From NCBI RefSeq assembly GCF_002975275.1, contig NZ_PCOQ01000003.1, forward strand, positions 124,001 through 188,000: a stretch of 64,000 nt of DNA, in the 5' to 3' direction. Below the pieces are notes generated by a model. That model saw only the letters and a list, made by a program, of their open reading frames with translations. It was not told the origin of the DNA and did not search any database. Of the stretch, positions 32,390 through 41,234 are shown piece by piece (the stretch's first letter is position 1; each line of letters starts with the position of its first letter). A program made the position numbers and the translations under genes. Origin of the DNA: Achromobacter sp. MYb9. Lineage in GTDB: Bacteria; Pseudomonadota; Gammaproteobacteria; Burkholderiales; Burkholderiaceae_B.

Positions 32390-34686
32390 CCGTTACTGCT
32401 CAACTCTCCCGGCGCGGGTTCTTGCAAGGCACCGTCGCCGCGTTGACGCTCGCAGTCACTGCCAAGGGCGTGGTCACGGCCGCCTGGGCGGCCGACACCG
32501 CCGTCCAGAAATATGGCGCCGAATCCATGCCCGGCGGCACGGTGGATGATCCGCTGGTTTTCGTCTCTATCGCACCGGATGGCACCGTCACCATCGTGGC
32601 ACACCGCGCCGAGATGGGCACTGGCGTGCGCACCAGCTTGCCCATGGTGGTGGCGGATGAAATGGAGTCGGACTGGGCGCGGGTGAAGGTCGTGCAGGCG
32701 GACGCCGACGAGACCCGCTATGGCAACCAGAATGTGGACGGTTCGCGCAGCGTCCGTCATTTCCTGATGCCCATGCGGCGCGTGGGGGCGGCAGCCCGCC
32801 AGATGCTTGAAGCCGCAGCCGCGGCGCGTTGGTCCGTTCCGGTGCTTGAGGTCAAGGCCGTGCAACACGAGGTGTTGCACCCGCCCACCGGACGCCGGCT
32901 GAGTTATGGCGAACTGGCGGCGGACGCGGCCAAGCAGGCGGTGCCGACGGGCGACGCGCTCAAGTTGAAGGCCCGGACCGAGTTCCGGTACATCGGCAAG
33001 GACCGTGTGCGCCTGGTTGACCTGGAGGCCATCGGGAAAGGCCAGGCGACCTACGGCATGGACATGCGCCTGCCCGGCATGGTCTATGCCGTGGTGGCGC
33101 GCCCGCCCGTCGTGGGCGGCCGGCTGCGTCGCTTCGACGGCGCCAAGGCGCTGGCCGTGCCCGGCGTGCTGAAGGTCGTGGAAATTCCTGCGATGACGGG
33201 CGCGCCCGCCTTCCAGCCACTGGGCGGCGTGGCGGTCGTTGCACGCAACACCTGGGCCGCCCGCCAGGGCCGCGACGCATTGGAAATCGAATGGGACGAT
33301 GGCCCAAATGGCGGCTACGACTCCGGCGCCTACCGCCAGACGCTAGAGGCGGCGGCGCGCAGGCCCGGCAAGGCGATACGTCATCAAGGCGACGCCGCGC
33401 AGGCTTGGGCCAAGGCGCCCGAAGCCGAGCGCGTGGCCGCGGAATACTACGTGCCGCATCTGGCCCACGCCTCGATGGAACCGCCGGTGGCCACCGTGCT
33501 GCTCAAAGGGGGCAAAGCCGAGGTCTGGACGTCCGTTCAGAACCCCGTGGCCGCGCGCGATGCCGTGGCTGCCCGCCTCAAGCTTGAACCGGCCAACGTC
33601 AAGGTCAACGTCTTGCTGCTGGGCGGCGGCTTCGGACGGAAGTCCAAGCCCGACTTCGTGGATGAGGCCGCCATCGTTGCCCGCGCCATGCCCGAAGGCA
33701 CGCCGGTCAAGCTGGTATGGACGCGCGAGGACGACATCCGCCATGATTACCTGCACACCGTTTCGGTCGAACGGCTGGAGGCCGTCCTGGACAAGAACGG
33801 ACAGGTCCAATCCTGGCTGCACCGCAGCGCCGCGCCCACCATCGCCTCTCTTTTTTCCGAAGGGGCCAAAGGCCAGCAGATGTTCGAGTCGGCGATGTCG
33901 GCGATCAACATGCCTTACCGCATTCCGAACGTGCAGGTGGAAACGGCCGAAGTAGAGGCTCACGCCCGCATCGGATGGTTCCGCTCTGTCGCCAACATTC
34001 CGCATGCTTTCGCGGCGCAATGCTTCATCGCCGAGTTGGCTGACCGCGCAGGCAAGGATCCCAAGGACTTCGCGCTGGACCTTATCGGTCCGGCGCGACG
34101 CATCGACCCGGGCACCCTGGCCGACACCTGGAACTACTCCGAATCACCCGAACGCTATCCCTACGACACCGGCCGCCTGCGCGGGGTCATCGAGGCGGCA
34201 TGCAAAGGCGCCGAATGGGGCCGCACGCTGCCCAAGGGCCACGGCCTGGGACTGGCATTCTGCTACAGCTTCATGAGCTACACCGCCACCGTGGTCGAGG
34301 TTGCCGTGGACGACAAGGGCGAAGTGCGCATCATCGCGGTGGACATGGCGATGGACTGCGGGCCGCAGATCAACCCCGAGCGCATCCGCGCCCAGATGGA
34401 AGGCGGCGCCGTCATGGGCCTGAGCCTGGCCCTTACCAGCGAAATCACCTTCGAGAAGGGCCGCGTGAAGCAGAGCAATTTCCACGATTACGAGGTATTG
34501 CGCCACAATGCGTCGCCGCGCGTGATCCGGACCCACCTGGTCAATGACGACCACGCCCTGCCGCCTGGCGGCGTCGGCGAGCCGCCGGTGCCGCCCGTGG
34601 CGCCCGCGCTATGCAACGCCATCTTCGCTGCCACCGGCAAGCACGTGCGCAGCCTGCCGGTGCGCACGGTGGTTCGAACGGCGTGA
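32386..34686 (+). CDS. Molybdopterin-binding large subunit of a periplasmic hydroxylase (IorB-like)
   Basis: A 766-residue xanthine-oxidase-family subunit with a twin-arginine signal (SRRGFLQG, residues 8-15, ending AAWA). Molybdenum-cofactor-binding segments include LLGGGFGRKSKPDF; the catalytic Glu is Glu732 in GGVGEPPVPPVAP. The chain shows the IorB order (CoxL-like domain split), and export is expected as a folded complex with the [2Fe-2S] subunit. No cytochrome c subunit follows, so the electron acceptor is unknown. Substrate might be an N-heterocycle or an aldehyde. A LysR box upstream links it to the regulator at 35995. Confidence 0.92.
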   Translation: MTVTAQLSRRGFLQGTVAALTLAVTAKGVVTAAWAADTAVQKYGAESMPGGTVDDPLVFVSIAPDGTVTIVAHRAEMGTGVRTSLPMVVADEMESDWARVKVVQADADETRYGNQNVDGSRSVRHFLMPMRRVGAAARQMLEAAAAARWSVPVLEVKAVQHEVLHPPTGRRLSYGELAADAAKQAVPTGDALKLKARTEFRYIGKDRVRLVDLEAIGKGQATYGMDMRLPGMVYAVVARPPVVGGRLRRFDGAKALAVPGVLKVVEIPAMTGAPAFQPLGGVAVVARNTWAARQGRDALEIEWDDGPNGGYDSGAYRQTLEAAARRPGKAIRHQGDAAQAWAKAPEAERVAAEYYVPHLAHASMEPPVATVLLKGGKAEVWTSVQNPVAARDAVAARLKLEPANVKVNVLLLGGGFGRKSKPDFVDEAAIVARAMPEGTPVKLVWTREDDIRHDYLHTVSVERLEAVLDKNGQVQSWLHRSAAPTIASLFSEGAKGQQMFESAMSAINMPYRIPNVQVETAEVEAHARIGWFRSVANIPHAFAAQCFIAELADRAGKDPKDFALDLIGPARRIDPGTLADTWNYSESPERYPYDTGRLRGVIEAACKGAEWGRTLPKGHGLGLAFCYSFMSYTATVVEVAVDDKGEVRIIAVDMAMDCGPQINPERIRAQMEGGAVMGLSLALTSEITFEKGRVKQSNFHDYEVLRHNASPRVIRTHLVNDDHALPPGGVGEPPVPPVAPALCNAIFAATGKHVRSLPVRTVVRTA

Positions 34687-34707
34687 ACGGGTGCGGCGCA
34701 GGCCGGG

Positions 34708-35895
34708 TCAGCGGCTGCTTGCCCGGGCTTGCGACCGCGAGGTCAGGAAGGCGAGGAATGCCGCGAACAGCAGCACCACGGCACTTGCCATGAAGGTGCC
34801 TTGGTAGCCTGTCGAATCGAACAGCAGGCCGCCAAGGGTGGAGCCCAGGGCAATGGCCAACTGGATCACCGCCACCATCAGGCCGCCGCCGGCCTCCGCG
34901 TTGCGAGGCATGGCGTCGGCGATCCAGCTCCACCAGCCTACCGGGGCCGAGGTCGCCATCAGGCCCCACAGGGCCAGCAGCGCGACCACGGCAGCGACTC
35001 GCGCACCGAAAGGAATCAGCGTCAACGCGATCACCGCCATGAGGACGGGAATGACGATCAGCGTCCCGTACAGGCTGCGCTTGAGGACCGAGCCGATCAG
35101 CGCCGTGCCGATGACGCCGGCCACGCCGATTGCCAGCAGGATGAGCGACAGCGTGGTCACGTTCACGATCGTCACGGTTTCCAGGAACGGCCGCACATAG
35201 GTGAACAGGGCGAACTGCCCCATGAAGAACGCGCCGCAAGCGGCCATTCCCAGGGCTACCGGTGGGCTTGCAAGTACCTTGAAGACGTTGCTGGAACCCG
35301 GCGCGCGCTTTTGGGCCGCCATGTCCGGCAGGCTGATCCACTGCCAGACCAGCGCCACCGCCGCCACCGGCACGAGGCAGAAGAAAGCGCCACGCCAACC
35401 CAGGATAGCGCCCAGCCAGGCTCCCAACGGTGCGGCGATCACCGTCGCCAGCGCATTGCCTCCGTTGAAAATCGCCAATGCGCGCGGCACCTGGTCGGGA
35501 GGCACCAGGCGCATGGCCGTCGCGGCCGACATGGACCAGAACCCGCCGATCACCATGCCGATGAGCGCGCGCCCCACCATGTAGATCAGGTAGCTTGGCG
35601 CCAGTGCCACCACGGCGCCGGAAACGGCCATCAGCGCCGTCAACGCAAGCAGTAGCGTCTTGCGGTTCATGTCGCCGGCAAGCCGCGAGATGGACAGGCT
35701 GGTCAGCACCGCGAACGCGCCAGAGATGGCGATGCCTTTGCCGACCATTCCGTCGCTGACGCGCAGGTCGGCCGCGATCGGCGTCAGCAGGCTGACGGGC
35801 ATGAACTCGGAGGCGATCAGCGCAAAGACGCACAGCGACATGGCGAACACGCCGCTCCAGTTCGGATCGCCGTCGCATCGGTATTGTTTTTTCAT
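34708..35895 (-). CDS. MFS transporter, DHA1 family (NepI/AraJ-like)
   Basis: A 395-residue carrier with 12 predicted spans. Sequence such as FALIASEFMPVSLLTPIAADLRVSDGMVGKGIAISGAFAVLTSL and GRALIGMVIGGFWSMSAATAMRLVP is typical of the DHA1 group of sugar/purine-ribonucleoside exporters. It is divergent from a LysR gene, with a perfect LysR box between. That same box stands before the molybdenum hydroxylase operon, so it may move the hydroxylase substrate or product. The gene ends 22 nt from the convergent hydroxylase gene. Confidence 0.88.
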   Translation of the reverse strand: MKKQYRCDGDPNWSGVFAMSLCVFALIASEFMPVSLLTPIAADLRVSDGMVGKGIAISGAFAVLTSLSISRLAGDMNRKTLLLALTALMAVSGAVVALAPSYLIYMVGRALIGMVIGGFWSMSAATAMRLVPPDQVPRALAIFNGGNALATVIAAPLGAWLGAILGWRGAFFCLVPVAAVALVWQWISLPDMAAQKRAPGSSNVFKVLASPPVALGMAACGAFFMGQFALFTYVRPFLETVTIVNVTTLSLILLAIGVAGVIGTALIGSVLKRSLYGTLIVIPVLMAVIALTLIPFGARVAAVVALLALWGLMATSAPVGWWSWIADAMPRNAEAGGGLMVAVIQLAIALGSTLGGLLFDSTGYQGTFMASAVVLLFAAFLAFLTSRSQARASSR

Positions 35896-35954
35896 CCCGT
35901 GAATCTTGGCGCACGGAAGGCCACTTGACTAGCTAATGAAATCTTAAAAGGTAT

Positions 35955-35969
35955 ATTAGTTCTACTAAT
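35955..35969. promoter_or_regulatory. LysR box ATTAG-N5-CTAAT in the MFS/LysR gap
   Basis: A perfect 15-bp palindrome (T-N11-A), 26 bp before the LysR ATG. Its arms are identical to those of the box at 31799-31813. A degenerate copy (CTAGCTAAT) lies nearby at about 35928-35936, toward the MFS promoter. Confidence 0.65.
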
Positions 35970-35994
35970 TAATAGTTCGTGGGAGACTCCTGCC

Positions 35995-36909
35995 ATGGTC
36001 AAACGCAACCTGAACGATCTTCTGTACTTCGTGACCGTGGCGCGGGAAGGCAGCTTCACGCGCGCCGCCTCGTTGCTGGGCGTCACGCAGTCGGCCCTCA
36101 GCCAGGCCATCAGCGGCCTGGAGTCCAGGCTGTCGATCCGGCTGCTTACGCGCACCACGCGCAGTGTGTCGCCCACCGCTGCCGGCGAGCGCCTGCTTAA
36201 TGCCATCGGGAACCGATTTGACGAGATCGACGCGGAACTCGATGAACTGACCAAGATGCGGGACAAGCCGGCCGGCACGGTAAGGATCACGTGCGGCGAG
36301 CACGTTCTTCGAACCACGCTGCTACCCAAGCTGACGCCCCTGCTGCTGGAATATCCAGACATCAAAGTCGAATTCGACGTCAACTACGGATTCCGGGACA
36401 TCGTGGCCGACCGCTTCGATGCGGGCGTGCGGATGGGCGACACCATCGATAGGGACATGATCGCGGTGCCCGTGGGGCCGAAATTGCGCATGGCGATCGC
36501 GGCTTCGCCGGCATACTTCCAGACGCATCCAATTCCCAAGGTGCCGCGCGACCTGCTCAACCACAACTGCATCAACATGCGCATGCAGACGGCAGGGGGG
36601 CTCTACACCTGGGACTTCGATCGTCGCGGCCAATCACTGAATGTGCGCGTGGATGGTCAACTCGTCTTCAACACTTCGCCCAGCATCGTGGATGCGGCGG
36701 TGGCGGGATTGGGGATAGCGTCCCTGCCTGAAGAAGAGTTCGCGCCGCACATCCAGGAAGGGCGGTTGGTGCGCGTATTGGAGGATTGGTGCCCACCGTT
36801 CCCCGGATACTACCTGTACTACCCAAGCCGCAAGCAACCGTCCCATGCGTTTTCGCTGGTGCTTGATGCGCTGCGGTGGAATGCGCCTTCCGGCGCCAAG
36901 AAGCCATAG
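35995..36909 (+). CDS. LysR-family regulator of the MFS and hydroxylase genes
   Basis: A 304-residue LTTR. The helix-turn-helix region is LLYFVTVAREGSFTRAASLLGVTQSALSQAISGLESRLS, followed by an effector domain (TVRITCGEHVLRTTLLPKLTPLLLEYPDIKVEFDVNYGFRDIVADRFDAGVRMGD). GGGAGA precedes the start. Shared ATTAG-N5-CTAAT boxes at its own promoter and before the iorAB-like operon support a regulon covering 31.9-36.9 kb. The inducer is unknown. Confidence 0.9.
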   Translation: MVKRNLNDLLYFVTVAREGSFTRAASLLGVTQSALSQAISGLESRLSIRLLTRTTRSVSPTAAGERLLNAIGNRFDEIDAELDELTKMRDKPAGTVRITCGEHVLRTTLLPKLTPLLLEYPDIKVEFDVNYGFRDIVADRFDAGVRMGDTIDRDMIAVPVGPKLRMAIAASPAYFQTHPIPKVPRDLLNHNCINMRMQTAGGLYTWDFDRRGQSLNVRVDGQLVFNTSPSIVDAAVAGLGIASLPEEEFAPHIQEGRLVRVLEDWCPPFPGYYLYYPSRKQPSHAFSLVLDALRWNAPSGAKKP

Positions 36910-36950
36910 GGCAATGCCGCCCGGCGCCGGGCATTCGGAACGCCGGTCTT

Positions 36951-36975
36951 GGCGCCTGTGCAAGATGCAGGCGCC
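36951..36975 (+). terminator. Hairpin after LysR gene
   Basis: GGCGCCTG (36951-36958) and CAGGCGCC (36968-36975) pair perfectly with a 9-nt loop, 42 nt past the LysR stop. A second strong GC palindrome, GCCCGGCGCCGGGC, lies at 36919-36932. No long T-run follows, so the intrinsic-terminator role is likely but not certain. Confidence 0.45.
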
Positions 36976-37078
36976 GTCTTGGAAAGCGGTTGAGTGGCCA
37001 TGAACTCAAGTACGCTTGTGTTGTGTAAAAATTGTATTCATCATCCTTTTCTTTTTCACATCATCGGAAAATCAAGTC

Positions 37079-37912
37079 ATGGCTGACGAGAAGCACTCTG
37101 CGGTGGGCGGGCGAGTCAGCATCTACCGAAGGCCGAACAGCAGGTTCTGGCAATGCCAAGCCACATTCGACGGCAAGAGTGAGCGCATCAGTACCAAGAC
37201 AGAAGACTTGGGTAACGCGCGGCATTTTGCCGAGAATTGGTACTTATCCCGAACGGATAATGGGGATGCGACGCAGGGCGAGCGCGGGGCGGCACACAAC
37301 GCGGTGAGGGCCGGCCGGCCGAACTACAGTTTGCCGCTGCATGACAAACGGGCGCGCTTTCTGGCGGCGGCGATTGATTTGGTGGCGCAGGTGGGGTTTC
37401 GCGACACCCAGGTCAATGCGATCGCCGAGCGCGCGGGCATGGCGCCCGCGACCCTATACCGGTATTTCAGTTCACGGGAAAGCCTGCTGGTGGAAGTGGT
37501 CTCCCACGTCTCGCAGCATGAGGTCAATGTCGTTGCCGGGATCGCGATGGGAAATGACGAGCCCGCGACGCTGCTGCGGGCGTGCGCCTATGCCTTCGGC
37601 AGCCGTGCCATCCGCGCGAAGCAGCTTGGCTACGCATTGGTAGCCGAGCCGGTTGACTCCGCCATTGAGCTCGAACGGCTGAAATACCGAAGCAAGCTGA
37701 TGCGCGTCTTTGAAACGATCATTGAACGGGGCATGCGCAATGGCGACTTCGTTGAACAAAACCCGGAGGTCTCCTCCGCATGTATCGTGGGGTCATTGTT
37801 CGAGGCGCTCGTCGGCCCGCTGGCGCGCAACAACGACGCGACCGACCGTCAGCGGCTGGAGAGCGTCAGAGAAATTGCGGACTTTTGCGTGAGAGCCGTC
37901 GAGCGACGGTGA
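37079..37912 (+). CDS. TetR-family regulator with an integrase-like N-terminal extension
   Basis: A 277-residue protein, about 75 longer than usual for TetR. Residues 13-57 (VSIYRRPNSRFWQCQATFDGK...STKTEDLGNARHFAENWYL) look like the N-terminal arm/AP2-like DNA-binding segment of tyrosine recombinases. After a Gly/Ala-rich linker (60-85) comes an ordinary TetR helix-turn-helix (about 90-136: TQVNAIAERAGMAPATLYRYFSSRESLLVEVV) and a TetR_C-like domain. The ATG at 37079 is preferred; an upstream frame to 37016 adds a hydrophobic stretch of AT-rich DNA. It is convergent with the acyl-CoA operon, which it may control from a distance. Confidence 0.82.
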   Translation: MADEKHSAVGGRVSIYRRPNSRFWQCQATFDGKSERISTKTEDLGNARHFAENWYLSRTDNGDATQGERGAAHNAVRAGRPNYSLPLHDKRARFLAAAIDLVAQVGFRDTQVNAIAERAGMAPATLYRYFSSRESLLVEVVSHVSQHEVNVVAGIAMGNDEPATLLRACAYAFGSRAIRAKQLGYALVAEPVDSAIELERLKYRSKLMRVFETIIERGMRNGDFVEQNPEVSSACIVGSLFEALVGPLARNNDATDRQRLESVREIADFCVRAVERR

Positions 37913-37931
37913 GCAACCGTTGGCGGTCGGC

Positions 37932-38717
37932 CTAACGGCTGCCTACAAATCGAGCCAGCCCGTCTTGCATGACGCGAGTGTCCGAATGCGCTTCGAGCGT
38001 CGTGATCTCGTTCTCCAGCGCTTCTGCGATGGGCAGTGCGTGGGCGGCGACAAACAGGGATTTTGCCCGTTGGATCGTCTGCCTATCTGCAAGCGACATT
38101 TCGCCCGCAAGGCGGATGGCGCATTGTCGCAACGCTTCCATCGGCGCCACGGCGTGCACGATGCCCCAATCCATGGCTTGCGTGGCGCTGATCGCGCTGC
38201 CAGACAAGATCATCCATTTGGCCCGCTGATGGCCGATGACACGCGGCAGCCTGACACTACTACCCCCACCGGGCAGAAGTTCGCGTAGCGTATGGGCGTC
38301 GCCGATGGTGGCGTCGTCCGCCGCGATGATGGCGTCGCAGCACAACAGCAGTTCCAGTCCGCCGGCGCGCACGGCGCCGTGCGCCATGCCGACAATGGGC
38401 AGGGCAGACGATTCGAATCGCCGGCAGACTTCACGGAAGTTGTCCAGCAGTCGCCGCACGGCGGTCTTGCCGCCTTCCAGCAATTCAACGAGGTCGGCTC
38501 CCGCACAAAAATTCCGCCCCGCTCCAGAAAATATGACTGCCCGCACGTCCGATTCGGCTTCCGCCGCATCCAATGCGGCGATCACATCGCTTAGCAGCTC
38601 GGAGCTGACGGCGTTGGCCTTTTCCGGACGGTCGAGCGTGATCCAGGCGATGCCTGCATGCACCCTGCAGATCCGGGTAAGCAGACGTCCTTCGTGTTCC
38701 AATCCAGCGTGTTCCAT
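37932..38717 (-). CDS. Enoyl-CoA hydratase/isomerase family protein
   Basis: A 261-residue crotonase-fold enzyme. Features are the CoA-binding/oxyanion regions VIFSGAGRNFCAGADLVELLEGG and MAHGAVRAGGLELLLCCDAIIAADDATIGDAHTLRELLPGGGSSVRLPRVIG. Residues equivalent to the two hydratase glutamates are not both obvious, so isomerase, hydrolase or lyase activity is possible. It is the last gene of an MFS / ligase / SDR / hydratase run and ends 19 nt from the convergent TetR gene. Confidence 0.87.
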   Translation of the reverse strand: MEHAGLEHEGRLLTRICRVHAGIAWITLDRPEKANAVSSELLSDVIAALDAAEAESDVRAVIFSGAGRNFCAGADLVELLEGGKTAVRRLLDNFREVCRRFESSALPIVGMAHGAVRAGGLELLLCCDAIIAADDATIGDAHTLRELLPGGGSSVRLPRVIGHQRAKWMILSGSAISATQAMDWGIVHAVAPMEALRQCAIRLAGEMSLADRQTIQRAKSLFVAAHALPIAEALENEITTLEAHSDTRVMQDGLARFVGSR

Positions 38718-38758
38718 TACTTCACCTTGTGTTCCATCGGTATTGCTGTTTCTTCGGC

Positions 38759-39523
38759 CTATGGTGCAAAGCGCGCCCCGCCGTCCAGGCGGTAGCAGGT
38801 GCCGTTCACGTACGGGTTGGTCAGAATGGACTGCACCATCTGTGCGAATTCGTCCGGTAGCCCGGTACGTTTCGGAAAAAGGAAGCTCTTCTCCATGGCC
38901 TCCATGCCCTTCGTCGGGACGTTCGCGGTGAGCTCGGTTTCGAAAACGCCCGGCGCCACCGTCATGCAGCGGATGCCGTGTTCGGCCAGGTCACGCGCAA
39001 TCGGCAGGGTCATACCGACGATGGCCGCCTTGCTTGCGCTGTAGGCGGCTTGTCCTTTCAATCCATCGAAAGCCGCGATGGAGCTGGTGTTCACGATCAC
39101 ACCGCGCTGGCCATGACCGTCTGGCTGGTTTTCGATCATTTTTTCGGCGGCCAGTCGCAATACGTTGAATGACCCGGTCAGGTTGATGGCGATGACCCGG
39201 TTCCATAACTCAAGGTCATGGGCAACGCCGCGCGAAACCGTCTTTGCCGCGGAAGGAATGCCGGCGCAATTGACGACGAAACGAAGTTCCCCGAACGCCG
39301 ACATCCCTTGGTCAATGGCAGCGCTGACTTCCATGGGGTTGCAAACGTCTGCCTGGGCGGCGACGTGGTCGCCGGGCAACTCGGCCTTCAAGGCTTCGAG
39401 TTTTTCCCTGTTCAGGTCGACCAGCACGAGCCTTGCGCCATGGGATGCCAACAACCAAGCGGTGGCACGACCCAGTCCCGAGGCGGCGCCGGTCACGATT
39501 CCTGTTGAAGCTGCCAGTGTCAT
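38759..39523 (-). CDS. Short-chain dehydrogenase/reductase
   Basis: A 254-residue NAD(P)-dependent oxidoreductase. The cofactor motif TGAASGLG (11-18), the structural NCAG-type segment (VVNCAGIPSA) and the catalytic YSASK with a preceding Ser (VNTSSIAAF) are all present. The motif ADVCNP and LVLVDLNREK suggest NAD preference. The start at 39523 follows AAGGAG and overlaps the ligase stop by 4 nt. In this operon it probably oxidises a 3-hydroxyacyl-CoA made by the neighbouring hydratase; HSD10/FabG-like enzymes do so. Confidence 0.9.
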   Translation of the reverse strand: MTLAASTGIVTGAASGLGRATAWLLASHGARLVLVDLNREKLEALKAELPGDHVAAQADVCNPMEVSAAIDQGMSAFGELRFVVNCAGIPSAAKTVSRGVAHDLELWNRVIAINLTGSFNVLRLAAEKMIENQPDGHGQRGVIVNTSSIAAFDGLKGQAAYSASKAAIVGMTLPIARDLAEHGIRCMTVAPGVFETELTANVPTKGMEAMEKSFLFPKRTGLPDEFAQMVQSILTNPYVNGTCYRLDGGARFAP

Positions 39524-41169
39524 GCCGGACTCCTTAGCGCATCACGCAACTCTTTGCGCAACACGAACCGCTGAGTTTTCCCGGAAGGGGTTTTCGGTAG
39601 CTCGTCCCGGTAGTGAACCCGGCGCGGATAGGCGTGCGCAGCGTATTCCGTGCGCACTTTTTTCTGAAGTTCCTCTGACAACGCGTCATTGGCCGAGTAT
39701 CCCGGGTTTAGGACGACGACCGCTTCCAGGACTTCGCCCCGGATTTCGTCAGGGACGGCGACGACGGCGACGTCCCGCACGGCCGGATGTGCGGCGATAA
39801 CGGATTCCACATCGAAGGGGCCAATCCGGTAGCCGGCCATGATGATTACATCGTCGTCTCGTGACGAGAAGCGGAAGTAGCCTTCGTCGTCATACAAGGC
39901 CAGGTCCCCGGTCAGATACCAACGTCCGCAAGGCGTGAGTCTGTCGGCATTTTTTTCCGGCGAGCTGGCGTATCCCTCGAACCACGCCAAGGGGCTACGG
40001 GACAGGCACGCGGCCAGCAGACCGGCCTGATTGGGGCCCAGCTCCTCGTGCGTCGCGGGGTCGATCACGGTCATATGCCAGCCCGGCAGGGCGCGGCCCA
40101 TCGAGCCAGGCTTGATGGGCTGCCGCAGATCGGGGTGGTGATGGTTGTTCAGCAGCATTCCCGCTTCCGTTTGGCCAAAATGGTCGTGAACCAGCGTTCC
40201 AAGACCGGCGGGCGCCCATTGATTGACGTCCGGCGTCAGGGGCTCGCCCGCGCTGGATGCGCAGCGCAACGAGACGAATTCCGCAGGCATGCCGTGGGCT
40301 TTCAGGCTGCGATAGACCGTGGGGGCCGCGGTGAAGTTGGTCACGCCCTCGCGCTTTAGCACCGCCAGCGTGCCTTCCTGGGTGAACTTCTCCGTGTGCA
40401 TGATCGACGGCACGCCGGTGGAAAGCGAGACCATCACGCCGAAATAGAGCCCATAGGCCCAGCCTGGGTCCGCGGCGTTCCAGAATGTGTCTTCGGCAAT
40501 AAGGCCGAGTCCAAATTCCCCATAGGCTTGAAACCCTGCCACGGCGCGCAATGGCACGACGACGCCTTTGGGCTTGCCGGTGGTGCCTGATGTGTACACC
40601 TCGATTACGGCGCCTTGGCCCGAGGTGACATGCGCCGAAAAAGACCGGTCACCGCCTGCTTCGATCTCAGCCAGCGTTAGCCCGTCGGCGGAAGTTGGGC
40701 CGGCGATTGCAACCCCGAGCCCGGGCAGGACGTCCCCAGCTAGCCCCTGGAGTTTGGCACGCTGCGCCTCATCGCACACCACCAGCTTGGTGCCGCTGCT
40801 TGCAAGCCGCATCTCGATGGCGGGCTTGGCGAAGGCCGTGAATAGCGGGACATACACGGCGCCAAGGCGCCAGATCGCCAGCAGCGTCACGAGATAATCT
40901 TCGCCCTTGGCCATCAGCGTCGCAATGCGGTCGCCCACGCCGTAGCCGCGCTTGCTTAATCCGCTGGCGAGCTTTTCAGACCGCTCGCGCAGCCGACCGT
41001 AAGTGATGACGATCGCCTTGCCGTCCGCGGTGACGACGCGATAGGCGGTGGCGCCCGGATCGTGCCGGTCGCATAGCAGGTCGCTCGCGGTGGCGTCTGC
41101 CGCGCCGTAGGCGGCGATGAGGTCCGCCAGGCGGTCCCCCACGCGCGCGCTGTACTCGGCTACCTTCAT
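39520..41169 (-). CDS. Acyl-CoA synthetase (AMP-forming)
   Basis: A 549-residue ANL-superfamily ligase. The P-loop VYTSGTTGKPKG (191-202), the adenine-binding HDHFGQTEAGM, the hinge WYLTGDLALYDDEGYFRFSSRDDDVI and the catalytic Lys531 in TPSGKTQRF are present. The sequence is closer to acetyl/medium-chain acyl-CoA synthetases than to 4-coumarate ligases. It activates an imported acid in an operon with an MHS transporter and beta-oxidation-like enzymes. AAGGAGA precedes the start. The substrate is unknown. Confidence 0.92.
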   Translation of the reverse strand: MKVAEYSARVGDRLADLIAAYGAADATASDLLCDRHDPGATAYRVVTADGKAIVITYGRLRERSEKLASGLSKRGYGVGDRIATLMAKGEDYLVTLLAIWRLGAVYVPLFTAFAKPAIEMRLASSGTKLVVCDEAQRAKLQGLAGDVLPGLGVAIAGPTSADGLTLAEIEAGGDRSFSAHVTSGQGAVIEVYTSGTTGKPKGVVVPLRAVAGFQAYGEFGLGLIAEDTFWNAADPGWAYGLYFGVMVSLSTGVPSIMHTEKFTQEGTLAVLKREGVTNFTAAPTVYRSLKAHGMPAEFVSLRCASSAGEPLTPDVNQWAPAGLGTLVHDHFGQTEAGMLLNNHHHPDLRQPIKPGSMGRALPGWHMTVIDPATHEELGPNQAGLLAACLSRSPLAWFEGYASSPEKNADRLTPCGRWYLTGDLALYDDEGYFRFSSRDDDVIIMAGYRIGPFDVESVIAAHPAVRDVAVVAVPDEIRGEVLEAVVVLNPGYSANDALSEELQKKVRTEYAAHAYPRRVHYRDELPKTPSGKTQRFVLRKELRDALRSPA

Positions 41170-41234
41170 GGTGTTCTCCTTTCCTCTGTCTTGCTTGATG
41201 CGTAGATGTTTGCCGGCTCTTTGGCCGGTTCGTG

